Below, in pieces: positions 34,046 to 45,975 of a stretch of 64,000 nt of DNA; the first letter of the stretch is position 1, and each line of letters begins with the position of its first letter. Origin of the DNA: Voacanga thouarsii (taxonomy: Eukaryota > Streptophyta > Magnoliopsida > Gentianales > Apocynaceae). The stretch covers positions 1,984,001-2,048,000 of the forward strand of contig JANUWF010001719.1 of assembly GCA_026120185.1 (NCBI GenBank). Reading direction: 5' to 3'. The position numbers and the translations under genes are program-made. The notes beneath the pieces are model-generated. The model was not told the origin of the DNA. It worked only from the letters and a program-made list of their open reading frames with translations, and did not search any database.

Positions 34046-34308
34046 CTCCCTTTATTTCCAATTTGAATATTCTTCGTATTTTTACTTTAGAATATTCTAA
34101 AATAAATACTTCTGTTATAAAAAAAACATAATTTTCATCTTTACTTTTACTATAAAACTTTCTTAGTTTAGGATTGCGAATCTATAAATAAATGAATTTC
34201 ACTATTAATTTTTTAATTATTAAGAATGAAGTGATAAAATTAATCAAGTATTTTTTTTTTCGAAATTTTCATAACAATCCGCGATATTCAATTTGGGTAT
34301 AGAAGGAG
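34046..34308. mobile_element. Stowaway-like MITE, 263 bp
   Basis: Ends CTCCCTTTATTTCCAATTTG and CAATTTGGGTATAGAAGGAG, an inverted pair, flanked by TA (34044-34045 and 34309-34310). Confidence 0.8.
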
Positions 34309-34310
34309 TA

Positions 34311-36020
34311 TTGCCCTTTTTATTCCTTTAAAATTTGGATCATTATAAGCTTGCATGCGTGGGGGCGGAGAAAGGAAAAATGTATTCATTGACTGGGCCG
34401 TCCTTTCCTGTAGGCAATTATGCCAACCGCGTAGGGCCTTGGCCTAGCAGGCAGGCCTCGGCTTCAATTTTTGTTTTTTTAACCCCTGTCCTTTTAAAGG
34501 AAAAAGACATAAGGCCTACACTATAAAAAGAAAGAGAAAAAAAGTCCATTCGTAAAAAATTCGTAAAAAAATAAAAAGCCTACTATTCTTTATTTTTTTA
34601 AAAAAAACTTAAAAATTCCCCCCCCCCCCAAAAAAAAAAAGAATAACCCCACAAGAGGCAGCTCTTTATGCTTTTATTTTTCTACCTTATTACTTTTACT
34701 TTGACAAGTAAGAAAGATATGTAAAAATTAAAAACAAAAGCACCTTTTATGTCTACTTTCTTTACAACTAAATTCTCTCCAAACTATTCTATTATTGCCA
34801 TTGTCAGATTATGACTTGGTCTATATTTATGAAATATCAGTTGAAATCATTAAATGAATTAGCTATATTATCTATTAAGAATGAAATGTTAAAAATTTTG
34901 AAGTAAAAACTTCTAATAAGTAATTTTATCACTAAAAAAAAATTAGAAGAATAAATTTAAAACCTCCAAATTTTCAACTTTATTCATTGAAAGATGGATT
35001 TGTAGTGACACTGAGGAAATATATATTTATACACACACAAGAAGAAGCATTTTATTTTAGAAAATGGAGTTTGATGGAACGAAAATCTCTTCACTATGAG
35101 TGTTTTGTGTTTTGATTCGGATAATGACTGTATTTTGGGGTGGTTGGCTTGAATTGACTAGGTATTTGGGGATGCATTAATTGTGCACTCTAATTTATTT
35201 CAAATAATATGATGTATAAAAACTAAGTGGTTACAAAATAAAATAAGAAAATTAAATAAATATATAATAATCTTTGCTGCATTTTATGTAGAATAGTACT
35301 TTTAAAAATTATGAACATATAAACAGTTTTAAAATTACTAAGGAATGATTTAAAAAAATAATAAATTACTTTGAAAATATCATCAAGACAACTTGCTAGT
35401 AGTTTGTGAATACTAAAGAAGGGGATCAACATGACGTGAATAAAAAAAAAAGGTGGGAAAACATAATCTAGTCGCAATAAGGAAATGAAATTAATTCGGC
35501 CAGATCTCTGGTGGTAACCGGCAAACAGCCAGCACCACTGTGCCATTCCAGATGGAATTCAACTTACACAATCAAGATTACCGCGGTACCTTTCTTAGGG
35601 GAAGATCGGAAAAAACTTCTCTTCATCATGAAACTGGTCGGAACTGCCGTAGACACCCGAGAGACCTCTGGGATTACAAAATATATTTTTTAAAAAATAT
35701 AAATATAATTTTAAATTTTATAAAATATTTATAAATTTAAAAATTAGTATTTTAATTTATTTAAAATAAATGATAAATTATCAATATTTTATAAATAAAA
35801 TTTACTTAGTCTAAACAAGTATATAAAATATTTTATAAAGAAAAGTTATATAATTTAACCTTGCTTAAAAAACGAAAAGACAAAAAAGGTTACCATCTCC
35901 TTTGCAATATGTTGTTTGTGCCCAATGCTTCATGTCTGGTTTGTGACGGTTTCTGATGAAATTAAGCTACACGGTCCAACAAGTTAATGGGTTTGCAATG
36001 GGGATAATATGAATAGATTA
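34311..36020. other. Spacer, no gene recognised
   Basis: AT-rich with homopolymer runs (C10 then A10 near 34621-34640). A GC-richer island at 35500-35670 (CCGCGGTACC, CTGGTCGGAACTGCC) does not give a convincing frame on either strand. Confidence 0.5.
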
Positions 36021-36175
36021 CAGACCCATTATTCATAAAATTTTTAATAAATGTGATTTTACTTAAATTAATTGATATTCATATTTAGAAATGGGAAAGA
36101 ATTCGAACTTCTAATAATATAAGCAAGATTCTTCATCTATAAATCATTTAATGTAAATCTAAACCATTTGGATGT
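36020..36175 (-). repeat. Possible tRNA-derived SINE (weak)
   Basis: On the minus strand a B-box-like AGTTCGAATTC (about 36100-36110) lies about 40 bases after an A-box-like TGATTTATAGATGA. This spacing is seen in plant tRNA-derived SINEs. Ends and duplications were not found. Confidence 0.25.
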
Positions 36176-37365
36176 CAGATCTACGCTTATAAGATTGAAA
36201 GGACTGTTTCGATGTATTCTGAGTGACTTGAGATGGGAATCGATGGTCAGCAACGATTGACAGTTGCAAGAGTATCGGCTACGGAGCAGACTGGATTTTG
36301 TGGGGAAGAAGACAGAAAATTATAGATAAAGGGGCGGCGAAGGGGGCGGGGGGGTTGTGTTGGATATCCATTTGAAAATGGGCCTTTTTTTTTTTTTTTT
36401 TAAGAATGGTACCAAAACAATTTTAAAGCTGAAATGGTGAAATTATCCTGGAAAAATTCCATATATGCTGTGCACGAGACTGATCACCGTTAGCATTTAA
36501 TACGATAGAGAGACAAAATTAGTCATTTAAATAGTGCGAGGGTGATCCTTAATTCTTTTTAGATGGGGAAATATATTATATATATATATATATTTTTAAT
36601 TTTTACCCTAAAAACTATTATCTAACCTTATCAATGTTCACTTCAAATCCTCTGATACTCTCTGTTACTTACTCTGTAGCATTCATAATATAAAATCTTA
36701 TTTTTTAATATTTTTATTTTTAATGATTAATTATTAAAAAGGTAATTACTAGATTAAGTTTTTCTTTTTATACTTAGTTACTAAAAATATAATTACTAAA
36801 CTAATATTGAAATCAAAGACTAGGCTAACACTATTATTTTATTAATTAAATACTAAAAAAGAAACAATAAGATTTAATAATTAAATATTTAAAAAGAATT
36901 AAAAATTTAATAATCAAATATTAAAGCGAAAAGCAATTAAACAAAAATGAAGATTGTATAAAAGTATATTATTTAAGAATTTTTGACAAGTTCTGTTTGG
37001 AAACATTTCGAACCTAATATATGGCTTGAAAGGCCGAATTGGCCTCCATCACCTCCACACCCCCCCCCCCGGCCGGCCACCCTCAATTTTGTTTTTATTT
37101 TTTAAATTTTTTGGTAATACCCACTACAAATCCAAGAAAGCCTTTGACTATACGTGTATAAAAGGATGAATACTTAAGTTATACAGATAATTTTCATTGG
37201 GCAATTAGCCTAAATATAATCCTTGGACTGAGGGGTGCTGAGAAAGAAAAAAAAAAATCTTGTATCCAAGAAAGCCTTTGACTATACGTGTATCTACTTG
37301 GACTTTTTCTTGTATTATTTTTGTCTTTAATTTTTTGACTTATTATCATTTATGAATTTTTTAAT

Positions 37366-37367
<2 letters not shown>

Positions 37368-37412
<45 letters not shown>
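37368..37412. repeat. (AT)n microsatellite
   Basis: Uninterrupted AT dinucleotides for about 45 bases. Confidence 0.95.
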
Positions 37413-37415
<3 letters not shown>

Positions 37416-37515
37416 AAGTAGTAGAATAGTCCTAAGACATAATTTTCATATAAAGTTGAGCAGAAACGCTGCACACATAATCACCAACTCCTATCCTCGT
37501 CTCCCATTGCAATCA

Positions 37516-37707
37516 ACTGTGGCTATTTTCTACAGCTTCTACCACTTTCACCACCTCTGATACAGCGTCCACATAACATCTCTCAGCCATCTTCATAGTG
37601 GATTCCTCCATAGGTTTGGCAAAATTGGGACGTGAATCAGGAGAAAAGAGCATGGAGTCCCTTAGATACGCTGTATTTGCTGACTTGTGTGCGAAAGCTC
37701 GCTCACC
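37516..37707 (-). pseudogene. Short coding-like stretch, unidentified
   Basis: A 64-codon stretch, open from after a TGA at 37708 to a TGA at 37513-37515. It reads FAHKSANTAYLRDSMLFS, later MKMAERCYVDAVSEVVKVVE. The amphipathic, charge-balanced composition stands out from the AT-rich surroundings. It may be the last exon of a decayed or captured gene. I do not recognise the family. Confidence 0.3.
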
Positions 37708-38450
37708 TCAATCACAGTTCCTTATATTCCAAAGAATAAGCTGCAATGTTATCAAGACCACCGAGCTGGCGAAGACAAAATAATAATAATAATAATAAAT
37801 AATGTATTGCAGCCTAGAAAGACTTCAGCTCGTGAATTTGGTCCTTGCCACTACCGTATTCTTCTAAATCATCCATTGTGTTTGTTGAAATGACCCTAGA
37901 GCAACAATTGTAATCTTTGGACGGAATCAGAACTTTTAGATTTGGAATGCAAAGTTACAGAAAATAAAATGATAGTGAATAGTTTGTAATTTTTTGAAAA
38001 AATTAAAATAAACGGCAAGATTTAAAAATTTTTAAAAATTTCATTTTCTTTCAAAAGATATAAATAGTTTTCTACTTAAAACTAAAAAGGAAGAAAATTG
38101 ATAGTAAATAGAGTAGTTGTATATCATTTTTTTAAAGTAAAATGACGTTATTTTATTGTACAAAAAATTTATTAAATTGTAATTATTAATTTTTATTAAA
38201 TCGAGACTATTTTTTATGGTACTTTTTTTTTAATCAAGTCATAAGGATTATTTTTAATTGTTTGAATAATTTTTGTATACAAAAATTTATGAAAAGCAAT
38301 TACGCAATCATTTAATAGTGAGAACAAAAATGGAGAAAATTTTCTAATGTGTATAGTGGCTGCGTGGCATTTTTTGGTGGAACGATATTTTTGTTTTTGT
38401 TTTTTTTAATTTACCGTACAAATGTTAGTTTATTAGATGTGACTGTTTCG

Positions 38451-38600
38451 TTACACAAATGGAAAAGGTCCTTGACTTCCTTCTCTTATTTGTGCAAACC
38501 TTTGCTTTATTAACATGTTTGGCCTTTGGTATCTCTTCAGTGGGTTAGTTTCTTCAGTTAAGGAGGTCAATGACGAAGAGCCTCTGTTTCCGGCCATTCC
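38451..38600 (-). pseudogene. Short coding-like stretch, unidentified
   Basis: From the internal Met reading MAGNRGSSSLTSLTEE to a stop at 38451, about 48 codons (the longer frame is 73). Composition is protein-like (PLKRYQRPNML, QRFAQIREG). It ends 20 bases before the Copia-D LTR homology. It could be a first exon or a chance frame. Confidence 0.25.
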
Positions 38601-38618
38601 CCTTCTAAAAATAAATAT

Positions 38619-39282
38619 TGTTAGATAGATTAATCTTAAAATATAATCATTGATTCTATTAATTTCAATCAATTGAGTACAGATATATTCTTTTAATAGA
38701 GTAGAATATAATTAATAAATTATTTTAAATGAATTAAATAATTTATTGAAATTTAGTTTAATTATCTTTGGTCATATCTTTTCAGTAGTTTCTAATTATA
38801 GGATAAAAATAAATTATAAATATTTATAATTTATTAATAACAAATTGCAAGAATCAAAAGTCATATTTGAGATAGAGTAGGGTAAGTAAAGATAGTTGTA
38901 CCTAAATATACTTATCTAATTTTGATACTCTCTTGATGGTATTTGAAATGGAATAAAATATATGGAGATAGTTAGATATAACCAACTATATATATTGGGT
39001 TAAAACTCTATATCAATATAATGAGAAACAACATACCTACTGCAACATTCTCTCAGAGTTTGTGTGAGTCCACCCCCAATAAAGAGAGAAAAATATGACA
39101 GGTAATCTTTTGGTCTCAGAAAATTATACTGAAGAATACTTGGGGGTTGGAGTATTACCAGAATGCCAAAAGTTTCTCAAGTTGTATTTTTGAAGACAGT
39201 ATCTACAAAGGTATGTTTCGTTTTCATGAGTTATGGTTTTTAATCTGGTTAAAATATAAATATATCAATAATATTCCCAACA
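38619..39282 (+). repeat. Copia-D left LTR
   Basis: About 664 bases, ending ATTCCCAACA. It is shorter than the right LTR if that begins at 44256. The left edge at TGTTAGATAG may be the true end or a truncation point. Confidence 0.7.
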
Positions 39283-39559
39283 ATTGCTATCAAAGCCTCT
39301 AGTTTGATACATTTTTATGTTTTAAGATTAAATCTTTTATCCATATGTTAGTTGAGCTGTGTAAGAACAATACATTTATGTTTATAGTGAATGATTTGAT
39401 TAATTCAAAATAATTATATGGCTATAGTTTTTTCTTGATTCGGTGAATATGTATAAGTATTATCGAGTCTTGTAACAAAATCGGTAAATTACGTCTCCAT
39501 GTTTTCCTTTTGAATTATTTTTATTTTTATTTATTATATTTAAAATTTTAAATATTCAT

Positions 39560-40665
39560 CACTAGAAATGCTGGAGCTACTAAAGAATTTTTCCAATCGC
39601 CATGAAGATGCTTAGCCAATTGTAGGAAAAATGTCGCAAAATGGAAGAAGCCAAACATGTTGACTTCTCAAAGGGAGATAATCCTAAACAAATGGTTATA
39701 GAAACCTATACTTAAAATTTTCGTGGTGAATTTGTATTTCTACCACTTAACATGCCAGATTCTAGTAGAAGAGAAGTAGATATTATGCCTTCTATACCTA
39801 CTGGCTCTTCGGCACATAGTGTGGTATAATCTTTCACCCCTGTTCAATAACAAAATCTCAATATTGTTGCTAAAAATGAAGGATGTCATAGTGATGAGGT
39901 ATGGGAGAACAAATTCTAATTATTGAGGAATTAATAGAACAAGTTTCAGTCAATGAGGAGGGAAAAAAATTAAATCATCAAAGAACCTTAACAGTTTAGG
40001 CGTGGTAGGAGAGTCATTCGACGTCCCTCCAGATACTTATTTTATAGAGAATCTTTTTAAGCAATTTTCATTGAGGTAGAGAAGGATCCCACTACTTATA
40101 ATGAAGTTGTAAAGAATGTAGACGTTGATCATTGGAGGAGTGTTATGAATTTAGAAATGAAATCTATGTACACTAACTCCATTTGGGATTTTGTAGACTT
40201 ACTTAATGGGATAAAATCTAGTGCAAATGAGTCTATAAGAGAAAGAGAGAAGTAGATGGAAAAGTAAAAATTTTCAAAATTAGATTGGTTACTAATGGTA
40301 TAACGGGAAGGTATTGACTATAAGAAAACCTTTTTACCTATGGCCATGCTAAAGTTTATAAAAATCCTTTTATTTATTGCAACTCACTTCAACTATAAAG
40401 TATAGCAAACAGATGTCCAGATAGCATTCCTTAATGGAAATCTTGACCGTGTATTCATATGATATGACTAGATGGTTTTATCTAAGAAGGTCAAGAATAT
40501 AAAGTCTGTAAGTTGAATAGGTCTATTTATGGTCTTAAACAAGTGTCTAGATCTTAGAATATCATGTGTGATCAAGTCATTAAGTCCTATGATTTTAGTC
40601 AGAATCCTGATAAGCCATGTGTCTATAAGAGAATTATAGATGATAAGGTAATATTTCCTAATATT
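39560..40665 (+). pseudogene. Copia-D gag trace, linker and RT first half
   Basis: Gag-like sequence near 39570-39720 passes directly into linker sequence and then RT (WRSVMNLEMKSMY, IWDFVD near 40135-40200; a VYKRIIDDK-type stretch near 40620). Many stops and shifts are present. The jump from gag to linker implies a deletion of protease and integrase. The sequence is cut at 40670 by the insert. Confidence 0.75.
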
Positions 40666-40670
40666 GTATG

Positions 40671-41958
40671 TGTTAGCTCTAAGGGCATTCTCCTGTATTT
40701 TGACTTATAACAAATATGAATGAGAACTAACTTATGTGCTTTATAGGTGATAGGACATGTTTGACCTCAATTCTTCCAAAGGCGTACAAATGAGATTGCT
40801 AAGCAACTCTTGAGTAATGGAATCCAAGTTAAGTATAATTTCAACTTAAGAGCTTACATATCGTGAAATCTTTATAAAAGAACTATATATTAGGAATCGC
40901 TGTTAAGGTATTATTTGTAATTTCCTATATCTCTTTACTTTATATTCAATTTGTTTTACTTTGAAGCACTTATAAAAGATTTAAAAAATATATATATTTC
41001 TAAATCTGGATTTTTGGCTAAAGTAGTTTCGGATAGACTTTTAAATCTAAAACTCCATCCAATGACGTGTAGCATGTTTTTCAAAATATAGCATTTAGCT
41101 ATAGTACCGTTTTGGACTCACTTTTTGGATGGACACCCTTCCATTTTGTGAATTTAAAACCCTGGAAATCCTAACAGAAAGTAACTAGCTATTACTAGTC
41201 ATTGGGACTTTGCGTTTGGCTCCTATAAAAGCTGTTAGAACTCGATTTTGAACAAGATTTTTGTGCTATCTCTCTCAAAAACTTTCTTACACTTCAGAAT
41301 ACAAAAATTTTTATTTTTATTTGTGCTTCAAAGTGAAATAAAGGTGCTTAGCTGTTCATATCTTGCTCAATCTGTGAGCTATATCTGTAATATTTCTTTT
41401 AATCTGACTTGTGTCAAGATTAAAGAGATAAAATCTAGTTGGGTTAAGCCTTGATTTTTGTGATTAAAGAGGTTGGGTGTAAAACTAAGTGTGATAATCT
41501 TCTTGTGTAAGATTGGTGTTACCTACCACCATTGATTTGGCAAAAGGTTTTAGTGAGTGGTGTTAAAATCCTTAAGTGAGAACTTAAGGTAGTGGATGTA
41601 GATCATTTAAGGATCAAATCACTACAAATCCTTGAGTCTTTTTTTATACTATTTGCCTATATTTCTTCATTGCATTTTTACTGTCTTCAAATCTTAAATG
41701 TTGTATCTATTTCTCTTAAAATCAGTGGTTTATTTATCACCTTTGCATTCTAAAGTAAACTTGTCTTTGATTCCTTATCTACCCATCTTTATTTCATACC
41801 ACTCTCTTATTATTCTATACTGATTTAAAAGACCCCTGTCTACACTCTTGAAGTAGCAAAACATCTCTGCTATTTGGTTCTTTTTTTTTAAAGGCAGCAC
41901 AAATTTTAATTTACATTTGTTTGTCAAAAACCTTATTCACTCCCTCTAAGGTTTTTCA
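40671..41958 (+). repeat. Sirevirus-like left LTR
   Basis: 1288 bases. Its last 490 bases match 42774-43263. A TATAAAAG box at 41224-41231 sits in a plausible promoter position. Confidence 0.85.
41224..41231 (+). promoter_or_regulatory. TATA box in Sirevirus-like LTR
   Basis: TATAAAAG in a locally GC-richer context (GGCTCCTATAAAAGCTG), in transcription orientation, about 730 bases before the LTR end. Confidence 0.5.
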
Positions 41959-41960
41959 AT

Positions 41961-41973
41961 TGGTATCAGAGCG
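41961..41973 (+). other. Sirevirus-like primer-binding site
   Basis: TGGTATCAGAGCG, two bases after the LTR. Confidence 0.9.
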
Positions 41974-42002
41974 TTGGTCTACACTATCTTCGATTTAACA
42001 GC

Positions 42003-42751
42003 CTTGTAGAAAAGATCCATATGACAAACATATTTGCTCTGCCTTATATCGAAGGGTTCTCAACAAATATATCTTATTTGTTCAATAGAAGTAACTATAC
42101 ATTCTGAAAAAATAGAATGAAGATATATGTGTACTCAATAAATTTTGAGTTGTAGAATTTGATTGAAAAGGGACCATTTGTCCCAACCAAAGTGGTTGAA
42201 GGCAAAATAGTGCCTAAAGGAAATGATGAATATAGCAGTAATGATAATACTAAAATGACTCTACACTAACAAGCAATAAACATTCTATGCTGTACTCTCG
42301 ATGCGAATGAATACAACCGTGTCAGTGGTTGTGATTCTGCTCATGACATATGGAGATTACTTGAGGTCACCCATGAGAGGACTAATCAAGAGAAAAAAAT
42401 CAAAGTTAGGACTTTTAGTCCGAGACTATGAATTGTTCACTATGAAGACGAACATAATTGATATGTTCACTCGATTCACAAATATCATGAATGGACTAAA
42501 GGCATATGAGAAAACTTATTCCCTTGGTGGGCAAAATAGAAAACTACTTGATGCTTTGCCAAAAAGTTGGCAGCCAAAACCTTAGTTGTAGAGGAATCCA
42601 AAAACCTAAATAGCTTACCTACTGAAGAGCTAATCGACTCTCTCTTGACCCATGAAATGAAACTCAAAATGTTTCAAGAGTATAATGATGATAACAAAGG
42701 CAAACGGGGAATTGCTTTAAAAGCTGTTGATAAAGAAGTTAACATTGATTA
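42003..42751 (+). pseudogene. Sirevirus-like gag, truncated
   Basis: Broken frames cover the N-terminal and middle gag: RSNYTF, DANEYNRVSGCDSAHDIW and, in the 61-residue frame 42567-42752, KTLVVEESKNLNSLPTEELI, then GIALKA. The frame ends close to the deletion junction. The zinc knuckle and everything after it are missing. Confidence 0.8.
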
Positions 42752-42773
42752 GACTGATTGTGATGATGGTACT

Positions 42774-43263
42774 TGGTTGGGTGTAAAACCAAGTGTGGTG
42801 ATCTTTTTGTGTAAGATTAGTGTTACTTACCACCATTAATTTGGAAAAAGGTTTAGTGAGTAGTGTTAAAATCCTTAAGTGAGAACTTAAAGATCGTGGA
42901 TGTAGATCATTTAAAGATCGAACCACTATAAATCCTTGAGTCTTCTCTTGTGCTATTAGTCTAAATTTTTTTTTATTGCATTTTCACTATCTTCAAATCT
43001 TAAATGTTGTATATATTTCTCTTAATAACAGTAGCTTATTTATGGCCTTTGCATTCTAAAGTAAAGTTGTCTTTAATCCCTCAACTACCCATCTTTATTT
43101 TGTACCACTCTCTGATCATGCTGTGTTGATTTAAAAGACCCCTGTCTGCATTGAAGCTGCGAAACAACTCTGCCATTTGGTTCATTTTTTTTAAAGGCAA
43201 CACAATTTTTAATTTGCATTTGTTTGCTAAAAACCTTATTCACCTCCCCTCTAAGATTTTTTA
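42774..43263 (+). repeat. Sirevirus-like right LTR, 5'-truncated
   Basis: Matches the last 490 bases of the left LTR. It ends TTTTTTA where CA is expected. Confidence 0.85.
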
Positions 43264-44240
43264 GTATGTTAATAATATCCTTCTAATTGAAAATGATGTT
43301 GAGATATTAACACCAACAAGATACTAGTTGATAGAACAATTAGCTATGAAGAACTTGGAAGAAGCAAGTTATGTTCTAGTTATTTAGATCCTTCGAGATA
43401 GAAAGAATAGACAAATTGCTTTATCTCAAGCTTCATATATTGACAAAATATTGAGATTTCCATACAAAATTTCAAGATATGTCTATTACTTTTCAGATAT
43501 GGAATTCAGTTATCGCAAAAGTATAGTCCTAAAACTCCTAATGAAGTTGAAATGAGTTCTTTATGCATTAGCTGTAGGAAGTCTCATGCATACTATACTT
43601 TGTACCCATCCAGATATTTGTTATGCTGTTGGAATGGTAAGTAGATATCAGTCAAGCTCAAGATCGGAACACCAGATAGTAGTGAAAACTATACTCAAGT
43701 ATTCTCACAAAGTTCAAGGGTTTTATCCTAGTTTACTCGATTCCAGAATTGATATCTATAGGTTACACTGATATTGATTTTTAAATTGATAGGGATTTTT
43801 TCAAGTCTACTCCAAGCACCATTTTTACCTTAAGTAGTGGTGCAATTATCTGGAAGAATATCAAACAACCTTGTACTGCTAATTCTACCATGGAAGTTGA
43901 ATATGTAGTAACTTGTGAGGTAGTTAAAGAATCGGTATGATTGAAGAAGTTCCTGGTAGACTTTTAAGTGGTTCCTTCTACATCTCAAGCTATTAGTTTA
44001 TACTGTGATAATAGTGGTGTAGTGGCTAATGCGAAAGAACCATGTAGCTATCAGCGTGGTAAACACATTGACCAGATATATTACCTATTCATGGAGATTT
44101 TTCAACATGGAGATATAAAAGTATGCAAGATTTCTTTTGTTGAAAATCTTGTTAATTCTTTTATTAAAAGTTTACCAGTAAAAATTTTTGGAAGTCATCT
44201 CAAAACTATGGGTATTATTGATATATCTCACTTACTCTAG
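43264..44240 (+). pseudogene. Copia-D RT second half and RNase H
   Basis: RT resumes as YVNNILLIEND (YVDD lost to YVNN), then LSQASYIDKIL, then frame 43586-43771 (MHTILCTHPDICYAVGMVSR). RNase H includes a STMEVEYV catalytic Glu near 43890 and, in frame 43968-44240, LYCDNSGVVANAKEP (catalytic Asp), the HID block and a conserved C-terminus ending at 44240. Several shifts are present. Confidence 0.85.
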
Positions 44241-44255
44241 GACAAGTAGAAGAAT

Positions 44256-44320
44256 TATTAGTTATGCCTTTCGAGTAAATCAAATGTATTTGCAACATTT
44301 GTATTTTGAAATTAAATAAA

Positions 44321-44351
<31 letters not shown>

Positions 44352-45620
44352 GTGTGTGTAAGCCTAATTATTTTACGAATTATTTAGATATTATAAATCA
44401 AGTATTTATTTGTTAAACGTACAAAGACTTGATTTATAATTTAATTTGAAATAAATTATCCACAATCTAAAAAATTTGAGCAATTTATTTTGATTAGATC
44501 GTCTTGATTTTATTGAAGTCTATATTTGATTTTGATAGTAAAATTAAGGATATATTTTGATATATTGAATGGGATCATAAATGTTTAATTTGTGAAATGG
44601 ATCATACAAATTAAATATTATAAGATTGTTGCACATGATACCCTAATTTTGAGTAAATGATGATCTATATTTATTAACTTGAAGTTTTTTGAGTTATCAA
44701 ATAGTGAGATTAATTTAATAATCAATATCTCAATAGCTTGAAAATAAAAGTGTAATAAATATGGAACATTTATTCTGTAAAATGTAATACGTCACCTTTA
44801 ATAGGCAAGATCATGCTCTTATGAGTTCTTCTAAAAGATAGTTAAATCTGAACTAATAATTTAATAGTTACTATTGAATTTAATCTATATATATGACGTG
44901 GTTACATGATACTGTCAAATTGAAGATAATAGTTGAGGATTTGAATAAATGACACTTTGGTCATTTTATTTCATTTAAAATATGATGTTGATCGATAGGA
45001 GTAATATGTTAGATCGATCGATCAATATAGGATATAATTATTAACTCCAATAATTTTAATTAGTCTATGGGTGCAGTTACGTTCTTTTAGTAGAGCGAAA
45101 CATAATTAATAAATTATTTTGTATTGACAAATAATTTATTAAAATTTAGTCTAATTGTATTCAATTAGGTTCCTTCATCAGCTTCTAATTATGAGATAAA
45201 ATAAATTATAAATATATAATTTATTAATGATAAATTGCAAGAACTAAAAATAATATTGGAAATAGAATAGGATAAGTGAAGATAGTTGTACCTAACTATA
45301 CTTAATCGATTTTGATACTTTATCGATATTGGTATTTGAGATAGAGTAAAATATATAGAGATAGTGAGATATCCTCAACTATACATATTAGTTTAAGACT
45401 CTATATCAATATACTGAGAAAAAAGGTATGTACTAAAATGTTCTCTCATAGTTTGTGTGAGTCCAACTTCAATAAAGAAAAAAGTACGACATGCAACTTT
45501 CTAATCTCGGGAAATTACACTAAAGAAGAGTATCACCAAAAGGCTCAAAGTTTCTTGAATTGTATTTTTGAAGACGATATTTACAAATATATGTTTCATT
45601 TTAATGAACTATTCCCAATA
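44256..45620 (+). repeat. Copia-D right LTR (long form)
   Basis: Polypurine-like GGACAAGTAGAAGAAT precedes TATTAGTTATGCC at 44256, which looks like a mutated TGTTAGTTATGCC LTR start, so the LTR may span 1365 bases. Only 45007-45620 has a partner on the left side. A (TG)n microsatellite of about 45 bases lies at 44314-44358. Confidence 0.5.
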
Positions 45621-45625
45621 TATAT

Positions 45626-45689
45626 GCCCTAGTTGAAAACTATTAATTTATAATCTTTACATTCTTAAGATTGTGTTTCCTTCAAATAC
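45626..45689. other. Spacer
   Basis: Short AT-rich stretch between Copia-D and repeat R, nothing recognised. Confidence 0.5.
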
Positions 45690-45975
45690 TAGGATGGAAT
45701 TTAGCATGTACAAAAATGGGTCTATAGAATAACTTTGTAAAATTGGAATAGCTATTCTTTGTAGACAGTAGATTTTTACGTATTTTCATCTAACCTTCCT
45801 TAAGGAATTCCATTATCACACCCATCCAGAAGTTCTAATTATTTTCTTTCGTAGGGTTTTTTTTTTTAATAATGCTATAAAAATAAATGAAAGAGCAGAA
45901 TTGTCATTTGCTTTTCACTAGTCCCTATAGTTGAGTCATTTGTTGGATGTTTCTTGGAAATGCTTGGTTTTGACC
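45690..45975 (+). repeat. Dispersed repeat R, copy 2
   Basis: Second copy of the 25970-26265 sequence, same orientation, about 19.7 kb away. Beyond its end the two copies diverge. Confidence 0.75.

Larger units (their letters stand above)
40671..43263 (+). mobile_element. Sirevirus-like Copia nested in Copia-D RT
   Basis: Target duplication GTATG on both sides (40666-40670 and 43264-43268). A complete left LTR (40671-41958, TGTTAGCTCTAAG...TTTTTCA) is followed by an iMet primer site, then part of gag, then only the last 490 bases of the right LTR. A deletion has joined gag to the right LTR near the shared GGTTGGGTG. Long LTRs, gag style and primer site fit the Sirevirus lineage of Copia (inference). 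Confidence 0.85.
38619..45620 (+). mobile_element. Copia-D: decayed, internally deleted LTR retrotransposon
   Basis: LTR homology at 38619-39282 and 45007-45620 in direct orientation (shared blocks GAAGATAGTTGTACCTAA, AGACTCTATATCAATATA, GTTTGTGTGAGTCCA). A decayed primer site TGCTATCAAAGCC follows the left LTR. The interior has a gag trace, then jumps to the linker and RT, so protease and integrase are missing. RNase H follows. RT is split by the Sirevirus-like insert. Flanks AATAT and TATAT may be a mutated duplication. Confidence 0.78.

Noticed and set aside
35500..35690. GC-richer island as an exon
   Set aside because: Frames are short on both strands with no domain or splice logic that I can defend.
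44256..45006. Separate mobile element between Copia-D RNase H and the LTR homology
   Set aside because: A polypurine tract and LTR-like start at 44256 make a longer LTR the simpler reading; no inverted ends or duplications.
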